NCBI RefSeq assembly: GCF_900187385.1
Contig: NZ_FYEY01000001.1
Span: 1,054,001-1,118,000 of the forward strand
Reading direction: 5' to 3'
Origin: Streptomyces sp. 2114.4
GTDB lineage: Bacteria > Actinomycetota > Actinomycetes > Streptomycetales > Streptomycetaceae
DNA length: 64,000 nucleotides
This document shows positions 17,826 to 26,715 of the stretch, piece after piece; the stretch's first letter is position 1, and each line of letters starts with the position of its first letter. Both the position numbers and the translations under genes were made by a program. A model generated the notes under the pieces. It saw nothing but the letters and a program-made list of their open reading frames with translations. It ran no database searches and had not been told where the DNA came from.

Positions 17826-18248
17826 TCACGCGTCGGCCGGTCCCTCCTTCGGTTCCTGCGCCACCGGCGGCCACTCCGGGCGGCTGGCATCGGGGACCGT
17901 GGCCAGCGCATGGCCGACGGTGGGGAAGCACGAGAAGACGCTGAGGGACTGGGTGCCGACCAGCAGCCGCAGCATCCGCACCCCGAGCGAGGCCAGCAGC
18001 AGCCTGCCCTCCAGGCGCCGGCACAGCCATTCCAGGGCGAGCAGGCAGCTCAGCCCGCGGGAGTCGCAGAAGCGCAGTGCGGTCAGATCGAGCACCAGGA
18101 AGCGGTGCCCGGCCGACACCACCGACCGTGCCTCGGCGAGGAACGCCTGCTCGGTGCGGAGGTCGAGGTCTCCGCTGACGCGCAGGACCGCGCACTCCTC
18201 CGCCTGCACGACCGCAGTGACCGCCAACGACCGCATCTCCGAGCTCAT
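17826..18248 (-). CDS. STAS-domain anti-sigma factor antagonist-like protein
   Basis: 140 aa from ATG 18248 (MSSEMRSLAVTAVVQ). The STAS core is visible: CAVLRVSGDLDLRTEQAFLA, HRFLVLDLTALRFCDSRGLS with the Ser that is phosphorylated in SpoIIAA-like proteins, then LLALEWLCRRLEGRLLLAS. Such proteins release sigma factors by capturing anti-sigma kinases when dephosphorylated, which links functionally to the SpoIIE-type phosphatases at 5.5-8.9 kb, although the genes are 9 kb apart. TAGTCT (18256-18261) ends 7 nt before this ATG, so the mRNA is probably leaderless; this favours the short start over the 205-aa reading. Confidence 0.85.
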   Translation of the reverse strand: MSSEMRSLAVTAVVQAEECAVLRVSGDLDLRTEQAFLAEARSVVSAGHRFLVLDLTALRFCDSRGLSCLLALEWLCRRLEGRLLLASLGVRMLRLLVGTQSLSVFSCFPTVGHALATVPDASRPEWPPVAQEPKEGPADA

Positions 18249-18420
18249 GCCGTCCAGACTAAGCGCCATGGTCCGCGGCACCACTGCTGCGGCCCTCCGG
18301 CGCACAACGGGCGGCCCCGCGCTCCCCGGCTCCCTGGGCCCGAACGGACCCCCTGCCAGGGCGTTACGGGCACCCGTTCGTGCAGGTGACCAAGGTGACA
18401 GCGCCCGCAGGCGGACAGAA

Positions 18421-18569
18421 ACGGTCAAGTTTTCCGCCGCCACGGGCAGCCTTTTGCGCCTCCCCGGTTGCTATAAACCTGATGCGGGTGGAAACGGGCA
18501 GTCCCGTGACCGAACGGAAACGGAAACCGTCAGATCCGGAAGCAGTCAGAATTCGGGCAGGAGTGAGCC
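18421..18569 (+). promoter_or_regulatory. promoter/operator region of the DeoR-polyol operon
   Basis: TATAAA (18472-18477) is a good -10 element. Downstream, GGAAACGG occurs at about 18490-18497 and again within GGAAACGGAAACCG at about 18514-18527, giving direct GGAAAC repeats and a partial dyad, a plausible DeoR-type operator. The remainder of the gap 18249-18569 holds the leaderless STAS promoter. Confidence 0.45.
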
Positions 18570-19331
18570 ATGAGGGCCGAGGAACGCCAGCACCGCATCC
18601 TCGCGCTCGCCCGGCAGTCCGGCCGGGTCGAGGTCGCCGATGCCGCGGCGGAGTTCGGAGTCGCCCGCGAGACCGTACGGCGCGATCTGAGCGAGCTGGA
18701 GCGCCGGGGCCTGATCCGGCGGACGCACGGTGCGGCCTATCCGGTCGAGAGCGCCGGCTTCGAGACCACACTGGCCCGGCGGGAGACCCAGCAGGTGGAG
18801 GAGAAACGCCGGATCGCGGCGGCCGCCGCCGCGCTGGTGGGCGAGGCCGAGACGGTCTTCGTCGACGAGGGCTACACCCCCGAGCTGGTCGCCACGCTGC
18901 TGCCCACCGACCGTCCGCTGACCGTGATCACCGCGTCGCTGCGCACCGCCTCGCTGGTCGCGGCGTCCGAGTCGACCACCGTTCTGCTGGCCGGCGGGCG
19001 GGTGCGCTCCGGGACCCAGGCGACGGTCGGATCCTGGGCCCGGGACATGCTCGCCCGGTTCGTGATCGACCTGGCGTTCCTGGGGGCGAACGGCATCTCC
19101 CGGGAGCACGGTCTGACCACTCCGGACCCGGCGGTCGCGGAGGTGAAGGAGCAGGCCGTCCGCTCCTCCCGGCGGCGGGTGCTGGTCGGGGTGCACAGCA
19201 AGTTCGGCGCCAGCAGCTTCTGCCGGTTCGCCGAGGTGCGTGACTTCGACGCGATCGTCACCGACGTGGGGCTGTCCGCGCCGGAGGCACATCGCTATTC
19301 GCTCCTGGGGCCGCAGGTGCTCCGGGTCTGA
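18570..19331 (+). CDS. DeoR/GlpR-family transcriptional regulator
   Basis: 253 aa. An N-terminal DeoR winged helix (RILALARQSGRVEVADAAAE, FGVARETVRRDLSELERRGL, IRRTHGAA) precedes the phosphosugar-sensing DeoRC domain (FVDEGYTPELVATLLPTDRP, TVITASLRTASLVA, DLAFLGANGISREHGLTTPD). Members typically repress sugar or polyol genes until a phosphorylated intermediate binds. ATG 18570 follows CAGGAGTGAG. It is the first gene of an operon with a lipoprotein, two permeases and a dehydrogenase, which it most likely controls. Confidence 0.92.
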   Translation: MRAEERQHRILALARQSGRVEVADAAAEFGVARETVRRDLSELERRGLIRRTHGAAYPVESAGFETTLARRETQQVEEKRRIAAAAAALVGEAETVFVDEGYTPELVATLLPTDRPLTVITASLRTASLVAASESTTVLLAGGRVRSGTQATVGSWARDMLARFVIDLAFLGANGISREHGLTTPDPAVAEVKEQAVRSSRRRVLVGVHSKFGASSFCRFAEVRDFDAIVTDVGLSAPEAHRYSLLGPQVLRV

Positions 19332-19585
19332 CCGGGACGGGGCTCCGCACGTCCGGTCCCCGCAGCCCGGCACCACCACATCCCCCACAGCTGACCGCCG
19401 ACGGCCGCCCCGGCCGACGGACGGCTCCCCGGCGTACCCGCAGGACGGCGTCGTACGCCCCGAAGCCGCCGCGGGTGCGGCTCTCGCCGGGCCTCCCCGT
19501 CCGCCGCGTCACCGCCCCTCGTCCCTGTCCCCTCCCCGTCCCCTCCCCTCCCCACCTCCCCCGTCCCCCCAGAAAGGCACGAGCC

Positions 19586-20965
19586 GTGAGAGCACGATCC
19601 CCCGGACCAGGCCGCGGCGGCCGCTCCCCAGTGCTGACCGCCCTCGCCGTCGCCCTGGCGGTGTCCGCCACCGGCTGCTACCGCGGCGCCGGTGACGCGG
19701 GCAACGACAGCCGCCACACCATCAACGTCCTGATGGTCAACAACCCGCAGATGGTGGATCTGCAGCGGCTCACCGCCGAGCACTTCACCAAGGAGACCGG
19801 CATCAAGGTCCACTTCACCGTGCTGCCGGAGGACGACCTGCGCGACAAGATGAGCCAGGACTTCTCCAGCCAGGCCGGGCAGTACGACGTGGCCAGCGTC
19901 AGCAACTACGAGACGCCCATCTACGCCCGCAACGGCTGGCTCGCCCCGCTCGGTGAACGGGCCGCCAAGGACCGCACCTTCGACCAGGGCGACATCCTGA
20001 AGCCGGTCCGCTCCTCCCTCACCGCAGCGGACGGCAAGGTCTACGCGGAACCGTTCTACGGCGAGTCGTCCTTCCTGATGTACCGCAAGGACCTCCTCAA
20101 GGCCGCCGGGCTGAAAATGCCCGCCCGGCCCACCTGGCACCAGGTCGCCGCGCTCGCCGCCAGGCTGGACGGCTCCCGCAAGGGACTGAAGGGCATCTGT
20201 CTGCGCGGCCAGCCCGGCTGGGGCCAGCTGGCGGCCCCGCTGACCACCGTCGTCAACACCTTCGGCGGCACCTGGTTCGCCAAGGACTGGCAGCAGCGGG
20301 TCGACAGCCCCGAGTTCACCAAGGCCACCCGGTTCTACGTCGATCTGGTGCGCCGGCACGGCCAGGCGGGCGCCCCGCAGGCCGGCTACACCGAGTGCCT
20401 CAACGACATGCAGCAGGGCAAGGTCGCCATGTGGTACGACGCGACGGCCGGCGCCGGGTCGCTGGAGAGCGGCGATTCCAAGGTCGCGGGCAAGGTCGGC
20501 TACGCACCGGCGCCGGTGGAGCGGACCCGTGAGGCGGGCTGGCTCTTCACCTGGGCCTGGGGCGTGCAGAAGGCCAGTACGCACCAGGACGCGGCCTGGC
20601 GGTTCATCCGCTGGGCCTCGGGCAAGGGCTACGAGCGGCTGGTGGGCCGCGAACTGGGCTGGTCGAGGGTGCCCGGCGGCAAGCGGGCCTCCCTCTACCG
20701 CAACCCCGCATACGCCAAGGCGGCCGGGGCGTTCGCCGGCCCGACCGAGCGGGCGATCAGCTCGGCCCGGCCCGGCGACCCCGGGGTACAGCCGCGGCCG
20801 GCCCCCGGCATCCAGTTCGTCGGCATCCCCGAGTTCGCCGACCTGGGGACCAAGGTCTCGACCGAGATCAGTGCGGCCATCGCCGGCAAGCAGAGCGTGC
20901 CGGAGGCCCTGAAGAAGAGCCGGCGGCCGGCGCAGGAGGTGTCCGATGCCTACACGCACCACTGA
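19586..20965 (+). CDS. ABC sugar/polyol-binding lipoprotein
   Basis: 459 aa. A lipoprotein signal (LTALAVALAVSATGC, lipobox ATGC) is followed by a family 1 solute-binding protein: INVLMVNNPQMVDLQRLTAE, FTKETGIKVHFTVLPEDDLR, AEPFYGESSFLMYRKDLLK, CLNDMQQGKVAMWYDATAG. The sequence style matches polyol (mannitol/sorbitol) binding proteins, but the ligand cannot be read directly. The GTG at 19586 follows AGAAAGG. Its end overlaps the first permease by 20 nt. The preceding 254-nt gap is CCCTCCCC-rich and contains no gene. Confidence 0.9.
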   Translation: MRARSPGPGRGGRSPVLTALAVALAVSATGCYRGAGDAGNDSRHTINVLMVNNPQMVDLQRLTAEHFTKETGIKVHFTVLPEDDLRDKMSQDFSSQAGQYDVASVSNYETPIYARNGWLAPLGERAAKDRTFDQGDILKPVRSSLTAADGKVYAEPFYGESSFLMYRKDLLKAAGLKMPARPTWHQVAALAARLDGSRKGLKGICLRGQPGWGQLAAPLTTVVNTFGGTWFAKDWQQRVDSPEFTKATRFYVDLVRRHGQAGAPQAGYTECLNDMQQGKVAMWYDATAGAGSLESGDSKVAGKVGYAPAPVERTREAGWLFTWAWGVQKASTHQDAAWRFIRWASGKGYERLVGRELGWSRVPGGKRASLYRNPAYAKAAGAFAGPTERAISSARPGDPGVQPRPAPGIQFVGIPEFADLGTKVSTEISAAIAGKQSVPEALKKSRRPAQEVSDAYTHH

Positions 20966-21929
20966 GCCGGCCCCCGCGGCCGACGCGGCCGTCGCGCTCC
21001 GCGCCGGCGGTACGGACACCCGCGCCCGCCGCACCGAGCGGGCGAAGAACTGGGCCCGCCGCGCACCCCTCCTCCCCGCGTTGGTCTTCCTCGTCGTCGT
21101 CACCCAACTCCCGTTCCTGGCCACGGTGGTGATCTCCTTCACCCGCTGGAACGCACTGGCCCCCGACAACCGCGGCTTCGCCGCCCTCGACAACTACCGC
21201 GCCGTGTTCACCGACCCGGCGATGCGGGCCTCGGTGGGCACGACGGTGCTGCTGACCGTGACCGTGGTGCTGGTCAGCCTGCTGCTCGGGCTCGGTCTGG
21301 CGCTGCTGCTCGACCGTGGTTTCCGTGGGCGCGGCATCGTCCGCACCCTGCTGATCACGCCGTTCCTCGTCGTGCCGGTCGCCTCCGCGCTGCTGTGGAA
21401 GCATGCGCTGTACAACGCCTCGTACGGGCTGCTCAACGGCTCGCTGACCTGGATATGGCGGCTGTTCGGCAGCGAGCATCCGCCGCAGCCGGACTGGATG
21501 ACCGACTCGCCGCTGGCCGCGGTGGAGGCGTCGCTGATCTGGCAGTGGACGCCGTTCATGATGCTGATCCTGCTGGCCGGGCTGCAGAGCCGGGCGTCGG
21601 ACGCCGTCGAGGCGGCCCGGATGGACGGTGCCTCGGCCTGGGACATCTTCCGCTACCTGACCCTGCCGCATCTGCGCCGCTACCTCGAACTGGCCGCGCT
21701 GCTGGGCACGGTGTACGTGGTGCAGAACTTCGACGCGGTCTTCACCATCACGTCCGGCGGCCTGGGCACCGCCAACCTGCCGTACACCATCTACCAGACC
21801 GTCTACCAGTCCCACGACTACGGACGGGCGTCCGCCCAGGGCGTGGTGGTGGTGCTGTGTTCGCTGCTGGTGGCGACCTTCGCCCTGCGCACCGTGTCGT
21901 CCCTGCTGCGCGAGGAGGTCACGTCATGA
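20946..21929 (+). CDS. ABC sugar permease, MalF type
   Basis: 327 aa, six membrane segments: PALVFLVVVTQLPFLATVVI, TVLLTVTVVLVSLLLGLGLA, IVRTLLITPFLVVPVASAL, a central loop, FMMLILLAGLQSRA, LAALLGTVYVVQNF and a final VVVVLCSLLVATFAL. The EAA coupling motif is EAARMDGASAWDIFRYLTLP. It forms the channel with the next gene. The ATG lies within the lipoprotein gene (20-nt overlap) and the stop is shared in ATGA with the next permease. Confidence 0.92.
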   Translation: MPTRTTEPAPAADAAVALRAGGTDTRARRTERAKNWARRAPLLPALVFLVVVTQLPFLATVVISFTRWNALAPDNRGFAALDNYRAVFTDPAMRASVGTTVLLTVTVVLVSLLLGLGLALLLDRGFRGRGIVRTLLITPFLVVPVASALLWKHALYNASYGLLNGSLTWIWRLFGSEHPPQPDWMTDSPLAAVEASLIWQWTPFMMLILLAGLQSRASDAVEAARMDGASAWDIFRYLTLPHLRRYLELAALLGTVYVVQNFDAVFTITSGGLGTANLPYTIYQTVYQSHDYGRASAQGVVVVLCSLLVATFALRTVSSLLREEVTS

Positions 21930-22813
21930 CCACTCTGTCCACCCCGCCCCCGGCCCGTGGCCGCGCCGGGTCCCCCGCCGCGCGGCGCCGGCGGCGCACC
22001 GGCAGCCTGCTGGGCCTGGCGGCCTGGCTGTGCGGTATCGCCTTCTTCCTGCCCGTCGCCTGGATGGTGCTGACGTCCTTCCACAGCGAGACGGACGCGG
22101 CGACCAACCCGCCGAGCGTCGGCGCCGGGATCAGCCTGCACGGCTACCGCGAGTTCTTCGGGGCGACGGGGGGCGGCGTCAGCCCCTGGCCCCCGCTGGT
22201 CAACTCGCTGACCGCCTCCGTCGTCTCCACCCTGCTGGTGCTGCTGCTGGCGGTGCCCGCCGCCTACGCGCTGGCCATCAAACCGGTGCGCAAGTGGAGC
22301 GATGTTCTCTTCTTCTTCCTCTCCACGAAGATGCTGCCGGTGGTGGCCGGGCTGCTGCCGGTCTACCTCGTCGCGCAGAACACCGGGACGCTCGACAGCA
22401 TCTGGCTGCTGGTCATCCTCTACACCTCGATGAACCTGCCGATCGCGGTGTGGATGATGCGCTCGTTCCTCGCCGAGGTCCCGGTGGAGATGCTGGAGGC
22501 CGCCTCGATCGACGGGGCGGGGCTGGCCACCACCCTGACCCGGATCGTCGCACCGGTCGCGATGCCGGGGATCGCGGCAACGGCCCTGATCTCCTTCATC
22601 TTCAGCTGGAACGAGCTGTTGTTCGCCCGGGTCCTGACCGGCGTCGTGGCCGGTACCGCGCCGGTGTTCCTGACCGGACTCGTGACCAGCCAGGGCCTGT
22701 TCCTGGCCAAGGTGTGCGCCGCCGCCACCGTCATCTCCCTCCCGGTGCTCATCGCCGGGTTCGCCGCCCAGGACAAACTGGTCCAGGGCCTGTCGCTTGG
22801 AGCCGTGAAATGA
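21926..22813 (+). CDS. ABC sugar permease, MalG type
   Basis: 295 aa. Membrane segments include LLGLAAWLCGIAFFLPVAW, SVVSTLLVLLLAVPAAYAL, MLPVVAGLLPVYLV, LLVILYTSMNLPIAVWMM and a terminal SLPVLIAGFAAQ; the EAA motif reads LEAASIDGAGLATTLTRIVA. It pairs with the preceding permease. ATGA overlaps occur at both ends, so permease, permease and dehydrogenase are strictly coupled. There is no ATP-binding gene in the operon; the shared Streptomyces ATPase MsiK probably energises it (inference from family knowledge). Confidence 0.92.
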   Translation: MTTLSTPPPARGRAGSPAARRRRRTGSLLGLAAWLCGIAFFLPVAWMVLTSFHSETDAATNPPSVGAGISLHGYREFFGATGGGVSPWPPLVNSLTASVVSTLLVLLLAVPAAYALAIKPVRKWSDVLFFFLSTKMLPVVAGLLPVYLVAQNTGTLDSIWLLVILYTSMNLPIAVWMMRSFLAEVPVEMLEAASIDGAGLATTLTRIVAPVAMPGIAATALISFIFSWNELLFARVLTGVVAGTAPVFLTGLVTSQGLFLAKVCAAATVISLPVLIAGFAAQDKLVQGLSLGAVK

Positions 22814-23802
22814 AAGCCGCAGTGATCAGCGCCCCCGGCACGGTCGAGGTCACCACCGTCGCGGACCCCGCGCCCGGCCCCCGCGAGGTCGTGGTGTCCG
22901 TCGCCGCCTGCGGGCTGTGCGGTACCGATCTGCACATCCTCCAGGGGGAGTTCGCGCCCACGCTGCCCGTCGTGCCGGGCCATGAGTTCGCGGGTACGGT
23001 CGTGGCGGCCGGCAGCGCGGTCACCGAACTCGCCGAGGGCGACCGGGTGGCCGTCGACCCCTCCCTCTACTGCCACGAGTGCCACTACTGCCGCATCGGC
23101 CGCAACAACCTCTGTGAGCGATGGGCGGCCATCGGGGTGACCACGGCGGGCGGCGCCGCCGAGTTCGCCGTCGCCCCGGTCGCGAACTGCGTCAAGCTGC
23201 CCGACCACGTCCGTACCGAAGACGCGGCCCTGATCGAGCCGCTGTCCTGCGCCGTACGCGGCTACGACATCCTGCGCTCGGCACAACTGGGCACCAGCGT
23301 CCTCATCTACGGCTCGGGCACGATGGGCCTGATGATGCTGGAACTCGCCAAGCGCACCGGCGCGGCCGGGGTCGATGTCGTCGACATCAACCCCGCGCGG
23401 CTGGCCACCGCCCGCACGCTGGGCTGCAGCAACGCGGCGGGTTCCGCCGACGAGCTGGACCGCCCGCGTGGCTGGGACGTGGTCATCGACGCCACCGGCA
23501 ACGAACACGCCATCCAGGACGCCCTGGGACGGGTCGGCAAGGGCGGCACCTTCCTCCAGTTCGGCGTCGCCGACTACGCGGCGCGCGCCACCATCGAGCC
23601 CTACCGCATCTACAACCAGGAGATCACCATCACCGGCTCGATGGCCGTGCTGCACAGCTATGAACGCGCCGCGGAGCTCTTCGCGGCCGGTGCCCTGGAC
23701 CCGGACGTCTTCATCAGCGACCGCCTCCCGCTGGACCAGTACGCCGAGGCGCTGGCCCGCTTCCGGGCCGGCGAGGGGAGGAAGATCCAGGTACGGCCGT
23801 GA
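22810..23802 (+). CDS. zinc-dependent alcohol/polyol dehydrogenase
   Basis: 330 aa, medium-chain dehydrogenase. Catalytic zinc ligands are in ACGLCGTDLH and PGHEFAGTV; structural zinc cysteines in CHECHYCRIGRNNLC; the NAD-binding motif is VLIYGSGTMGLMMLELA. It starts MKAAVISAPGTVEV with ATGA overlapping the permease stop, so it belongs to the uptake operon and probably oxidises the imported polyol to a ketose. Sorbitol, arabitol or mannitol are the obvious candidates; sequence alone does not decide. A hairpin terminator follows directly. Confidence 0.9.
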   Translation: MKAAVISAPGTVEVTTVADPAPGPREVVVSVAACGLCGTDLHILQGEFAPTLPVVPGHEFAGTVVAAGSAVTELAEGDRVAVDPSLYCHECHYCRIGRNNLCERWAAIGVTTAGGAAEFAVAPVANCVKLPDHVRTEDAALIEPLSCAVRGYDILRSAQLGTSVLIYGSGTMGLMMLELAKRTGAAGVDVVDINPARLATARTLGCSNAAGSADELDRPRGWDVVIDATGNEHAIQDALGRVGKGGTFLQFGVADYAARATIEPYRIYNQEITITGSMAVLHSYERAAELFAAGALDPDVFISDRLPLDQYAEALARFRAGEGRKIQVRP

Positions 23803-23810
23803 GCGGAGCC

Positions 23811-23836
23811 CGGGGCGGTCCATGGGGGCCGCCCCG
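23811..23836 (+). terminator. hairpin terminator of the polyol operon
   Basis: CGGGGCGG (23811-23818) pairs perfectly with CCGCCCCG (23829-23836) around a 10-nt loop, 8 nt after the dehydrogenase stop. Confidence 0.7.
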
Positions 23837-23909
23837 AGGGCGGGGGGGCGGGCGCCAACTCGGAGACGGACGCGGGAACATGCCGCGGTCCTGGCCTCAC
23901 GGCACTTGG

Positions 23910-23939
23910 TTGACAGTTCCCGCACCCGCGCGACAGCAT
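23910..23939 (+). promoter_or_regulatory. housekeeping promoter giving a leaderless mRNA
   Basis: TTGACA (23910-23915), 18-nt spacer, CAGCAT (23934-23939), then 7 nt to GTG 23947. Transcription would start at or next to the start codon, and no ribosome binding site is present. Confidence 0.65.
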
Positions 23940-23946
23940 CCGGCCG

Positions 23947-25422
23947 GTGGAGATCACCAGGCTCACCCCAGCGGAACGCCGTGTCTGGCAGGCGTTCCCC
24001 CTCGGCGAGAGCGTCGACTTCCGGGAGCACGCCGACGAAGACCCGGCCGACGGCGCCACCTGGGGCCCCGAGCGGACCGTACGCGCCGCCGTGCTCCGGC
24101 TGTTGCTGTTCAACGGGCCGTCACGGGACGGTGAGATAGCCGGGCTGAAACTATGGGGCGCCCGCATCACCGGGGAGCTGAACCTCAAGTACGGCAGGGT
24201 GGAGCACCCGGTACGACTGCGCTCCTGCCATTTCGACGAGACCCCGGACCTGTACGGGGCGAGGCTGCGCGTCCTGGCGCTGAACGACTCGGTCCTGCCG
24301 GGTCTCACGGCCGGACACCTTCACGTCGACGGAGTGCTGCGCCTCACCTGTTGCCGTATCAAGGGGCCCGTGCGGCTGGCCGGGGCGCAGACATCCGGTG
24401 CGGTCTTCGCCAACGGGGCCCACATCGGCGATCCGGCCGCCACGGAGCCGCCGGAAGAACCCGTTCTCCAGCTGAACCACGCCGACATCGGCACCGACCT
24501 CTGGGCCCCCGGCCTGGTCGCCCACGGCCGCATCCGGCTGAACGGCGCCACCGTCGGCGGACAGGTCACGCTCGACGACGCACAACTCAACGCCCCCGGC
24601 GATCACGCGCTGGAGGCCCAGACCCTCAGCGTCGGCACCGACGTGCACGCGATGCGGCTGCGGGCCCACGGACGGGTCGACCTGCGCGGTGCCCGGATCG
24701 GCGGCCAGCTCAACCTCGCCTATGCCGCCCTCGGCAACCCGGGTGGGGTGGCGTTACGCGTCAGCAGCTGTGTCGTGGGCGAGATGTGGCTGCGTGAGGC
24801 GAAGCCCGTGGTGGGCACGGTCAATCTGCGCCGCGCCCAGTTCGACGTCCTGTACGTCCCGCCGGAGGTCTGGCCGGACGAGGTCAAGCTCGACCGGCTC
24901 ACCTACGGCTCGCTGCTCCCGCATCTTCCCGCCGAGGAACGGCTGCCGGTGCTGGAGCGCGAGCGCGCAGGTTATGTGTCGTACTCGTACGAGCAGCTCG
25001 CGGGCGCCTACCGTGCGGCCGGGGACGAAGCCGCAGCCCGCACCGTCCAGCTGGCCAAACTCCGCCGCCACCGCCGCACCCTGCCCTGGTACGCCAAGGT
25101 CTGGGGTCACCTTCAGGACGCCACAGTCGGCTACGGCTTCCGTCCGATGCGCGCCGCCGGCTGGCTGCTGGCCCTGTTGCTCATCGGCGCCCTCGCCTTC
25201 GCCCTGCACCCGCCACGCCCGCTGAAGAGCGACGAGGCCCCCGACTTCAACCCCTTCTTCTACACCCTCGATCTGCTGATGCCGATCATCGGCTTCGGAC
25301 AGGAGGGCGCCTTCGCGCCGCGGGGTGCGTACCAGTGGCTCTCGTATCTGCTGGTCGTCACGGGCTGGACGCTGGCCACGACGATCGCGACGGGCATCAC
25401 CCGCTCCCTGGCCCGCCAGTAG
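23947..25422 (+). CDS. membrane protein with solenoid-like repeats
   Basis: 491 aa. After a polar N-terminus, residues about 60-320 show repeated beta-solenoid-like units of the form GA-x-I-x-G-x-L-x-L (KLWGARITGELNLKYG, NGATVGGQVTLDDA, RGARIGGQLNLAYA), somewhat like pentapeptide or bactofilin repeats. The C-terminal third has an amphipathic YEQLAGAYRAAGDEAAAR helix and two or three membrane segments (GWLLALLLIGALAFAL, FFYTLDLLMPIIGFGQ, YLLVVTGWTLATTIATGI). Relatives are often labelled 'oxidoreductase' without any visible cofactor site; that label is not supported here. It could be a membrane-tethered scaffold. The leaderless promoter just upstream fixes GTG 23947. Confidence 0.8.
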   Translation: MEITRLTPAERRVWQAFPLGESVDFREHADEDPADGATWGPERTVRAAVLRLLLFNGPSRDGEIAGLKLWGARITGELNLKYGRVEHPVRLRSCHFDETPDLYGARLRVLALNDSVLPGLTAGHLHVDGVLRLTCCRIKGPVRLAGAQTSGAVFANGAHIGDPAATEPPEEPVLQLNHADIGTDLWAPGLVAHGRIRLNGATVGGQVTLDDAQLNAPGDHALEAQTLSVGTDVHAMRLRAHGRVDLRGARIGGQLNLAYAALGNPGGVALRVSSCVVGEMWLREAKPVVGTVNLRRAQFDVLYVPPEVWPDEVKLDRLTYGSLLPHLPAEERLPVLERERAGYVSYSYEQLAGAYRAAGDEAAARTVQLAKLRRHRRTLPWYAKVWGHLQDATVGYGFRPMRAAGWLLALLLIGALAFALHPPRPLKSDEAPDFNPFFYTLDLLMPIIGFGQEGAFAPRGAYQWLSYLLVVTGWTLATTIATGITRSLARQ

Positions 25423-25424
25423 GA

Positions 25425-25447
25425 GGGCATCCCCACGTAGGATGCCC
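25425..25447. terminator. bidirectional hairpin between convergent genes
   Basis: GGGCATCC (25425-25432) and GGATGCCC (25440-25447) form a perfect 8-bp stem with a 7-nt loop between the membrane protein and the ArsR-type gene, which end towards each other. Confidence 0.65.
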
Positions 25448-25475
25448 GCGCCGAGTGCGACGAGCACCGGCTCTC

Positions 25476-26489
25476 TCAGGGGGGCAGGCGGACGGGAGCC
25501 AGCTCACCGTGCAGCAGCGCCGTGCCGAGCGGGGTGAGCGCGTGGATGACCGAGCCTCCGTCGCGCCGGGTGTGGGCCAGGTTCGCCTCGCGCAGTGCGC
25601 TCACGTGCTCGCTGGCCGAGGGGGCGGAGACCCGTAGGCGGCGGGCCAGTTCACCGGTGGTGGCCGGGGCGTCCAGGGCGGCGAGGATGCGGGCCCTGGT
25701 CCGGCCGAGGAGGGCGGACAGCGCCTGAGGCCGGCAGGTGCGGGTGGTGGCCGGCGCCCAGTCCGTGGCGTGCTGAACGGGATAGACCAGCACCGGCGGG
25801 AGGCCGGGATCAGCGAGCGCGATGGGTCTGCGCCAGCAGAAGTGGGAGGGGATCAGCCGCAGTCCGCGGCCGCCCAGGCGCAGATCGCGGTCCCGGGGGT
25901 AGTCGACATGCAGGACCGGCGGCTCCCAGCGGATCGCGGGCCGGAAGGTGCCCAGCATGCCGTCGACGCCGTCGCGGCAGAGTATGCGGGTGCGGCCGCC
26001 CCGGTCGCAGTCGACGGTGGCGGCGGCGCCCGTCCAGTCGGGGGCGATCACCGCGCGGTACACCTCCCCGAACGCGGCGGCCAGCTCGTCGAGCGGCTGC
26101 CGGTCTCCGCCGGCCAGCGCGGCGGTCCAGCGTGGGAGCCGGGCCGGCAGCCCCGCCCGCGCGCACTCCGCGGTCAGCCGCACCCGGGGGGTGTCCCGCA
26201 GCGCCTCCAGCCCCGCGGCCAGCCCGTCGCGGGCGGCGTCGGGGGTGAGGAAGTCCGGGAAGTAGCGGGCGTCGGCCGGGGCCAGCGTGCTGATCAGCCG
26301 CGCGGCGCGGGTCAGGCCCCGCTCGTCCAGCTCGCGGCGCGCACGGGCCCGCCAGGCCCCGAACACCGGCACCCCGCGTCCCGGCGGCACCAGCTGGTGC
26401 AGGGCGAGAACCGTTTCCCACAGTGGATCGGGTTCGGCGGCGATCTGTACCCGCGCGATGTCCCGGTCGTCGAAGTGCAGACGCAACAT
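25476..26489 (-). CDS. ArsR-type winged-helix regulator with N-terminal effector region
   Basis: 337 aa. The C-terminal 85 residues are an ArsR-like winged helix: LLGRTRARILAALDAPATTG, ELARRLRVSAPSASEHVSAL, REANLAHTRRDGGSVIHALT. The first 240 residues, starting MLRLHFDDRDIARVQIAAEP, are conserved in a Streptomyces-type regulator family (DUF5937-like) and may bind a ligand or form the dimer. No metal-binding Cys pair of the classic ArsR type is seen. ATG 26489 has only a G-rich stretch upstream. The target is unknown; the gene converges with the membrane protein and follows the NUDIX/ligase pair in the same direction. Confidence 0.82.
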   Translation of the reverse strand: MLRLHFDDRDIARVQIAAEPDPLWETVLALHQLVPPGRGVPVFGAWRARARRELDERGLTRAARLISTLAPADARYFPDFLTPDAARDGLAAGLEALRDTPRVRLTAECARAGLPARLPRWTAALAGGDRQPLDELAAAFGEVYRAVIAPDWTGAAATVDCDRGGRTRILCRDGVDGMLGTFRPAIRWEPPVLHVDYPRDRDLRLGGRGLRLIPSHFCWRRPIALADPGLPPVLVYPVQHATDWAPATTRTCRPQALSALLGRTRARILAALDAPATTGELARRLRVSAPSASEHVSALREANLAHTRRDGGSVIHALTPLGTALLHGELAPVRLPP

Positions 26490-26653
26490 GCGGCCCCCGC
26501 GGCATGCTCACGACCCCGTTGCCAGGGCCCCCGTCCGGGGCCTGTGGTACGGCCCCGCCGCAAGCCTGCCCGGCGGCAACGGCGGGTGTCCAGGGCGGGT
26601 GGTGGCCCGTGGGGCGCGCGGGTGGTGGAGACCGGGAGCGCGGCGCGCCCGGC

Positions 26654-26715
26654 TCAGGCCCCGCCCCGTTCAGGCCCCGCCCCGTTCAGGCCTGGCCCGT
26701 TCAGGCCTGGCCCGC
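26654..26715 (-). repeat. four tandem copies of a 15-16-bp unit ending in TGA
   Basis: On the minus strand the NUDIX gene ends GCGGGCCAGGCCTGA (26715-26701). The same unit follows as ACGGGCCAGGCCTGA (26700-26686) and twice as ACGGGGCGGGGCCTGA (26685-26670, 26669-26654). Each copy carries its own TGA, so the repeat spans the stop codon and runs into the 3' flank. Confidence 0.85.
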
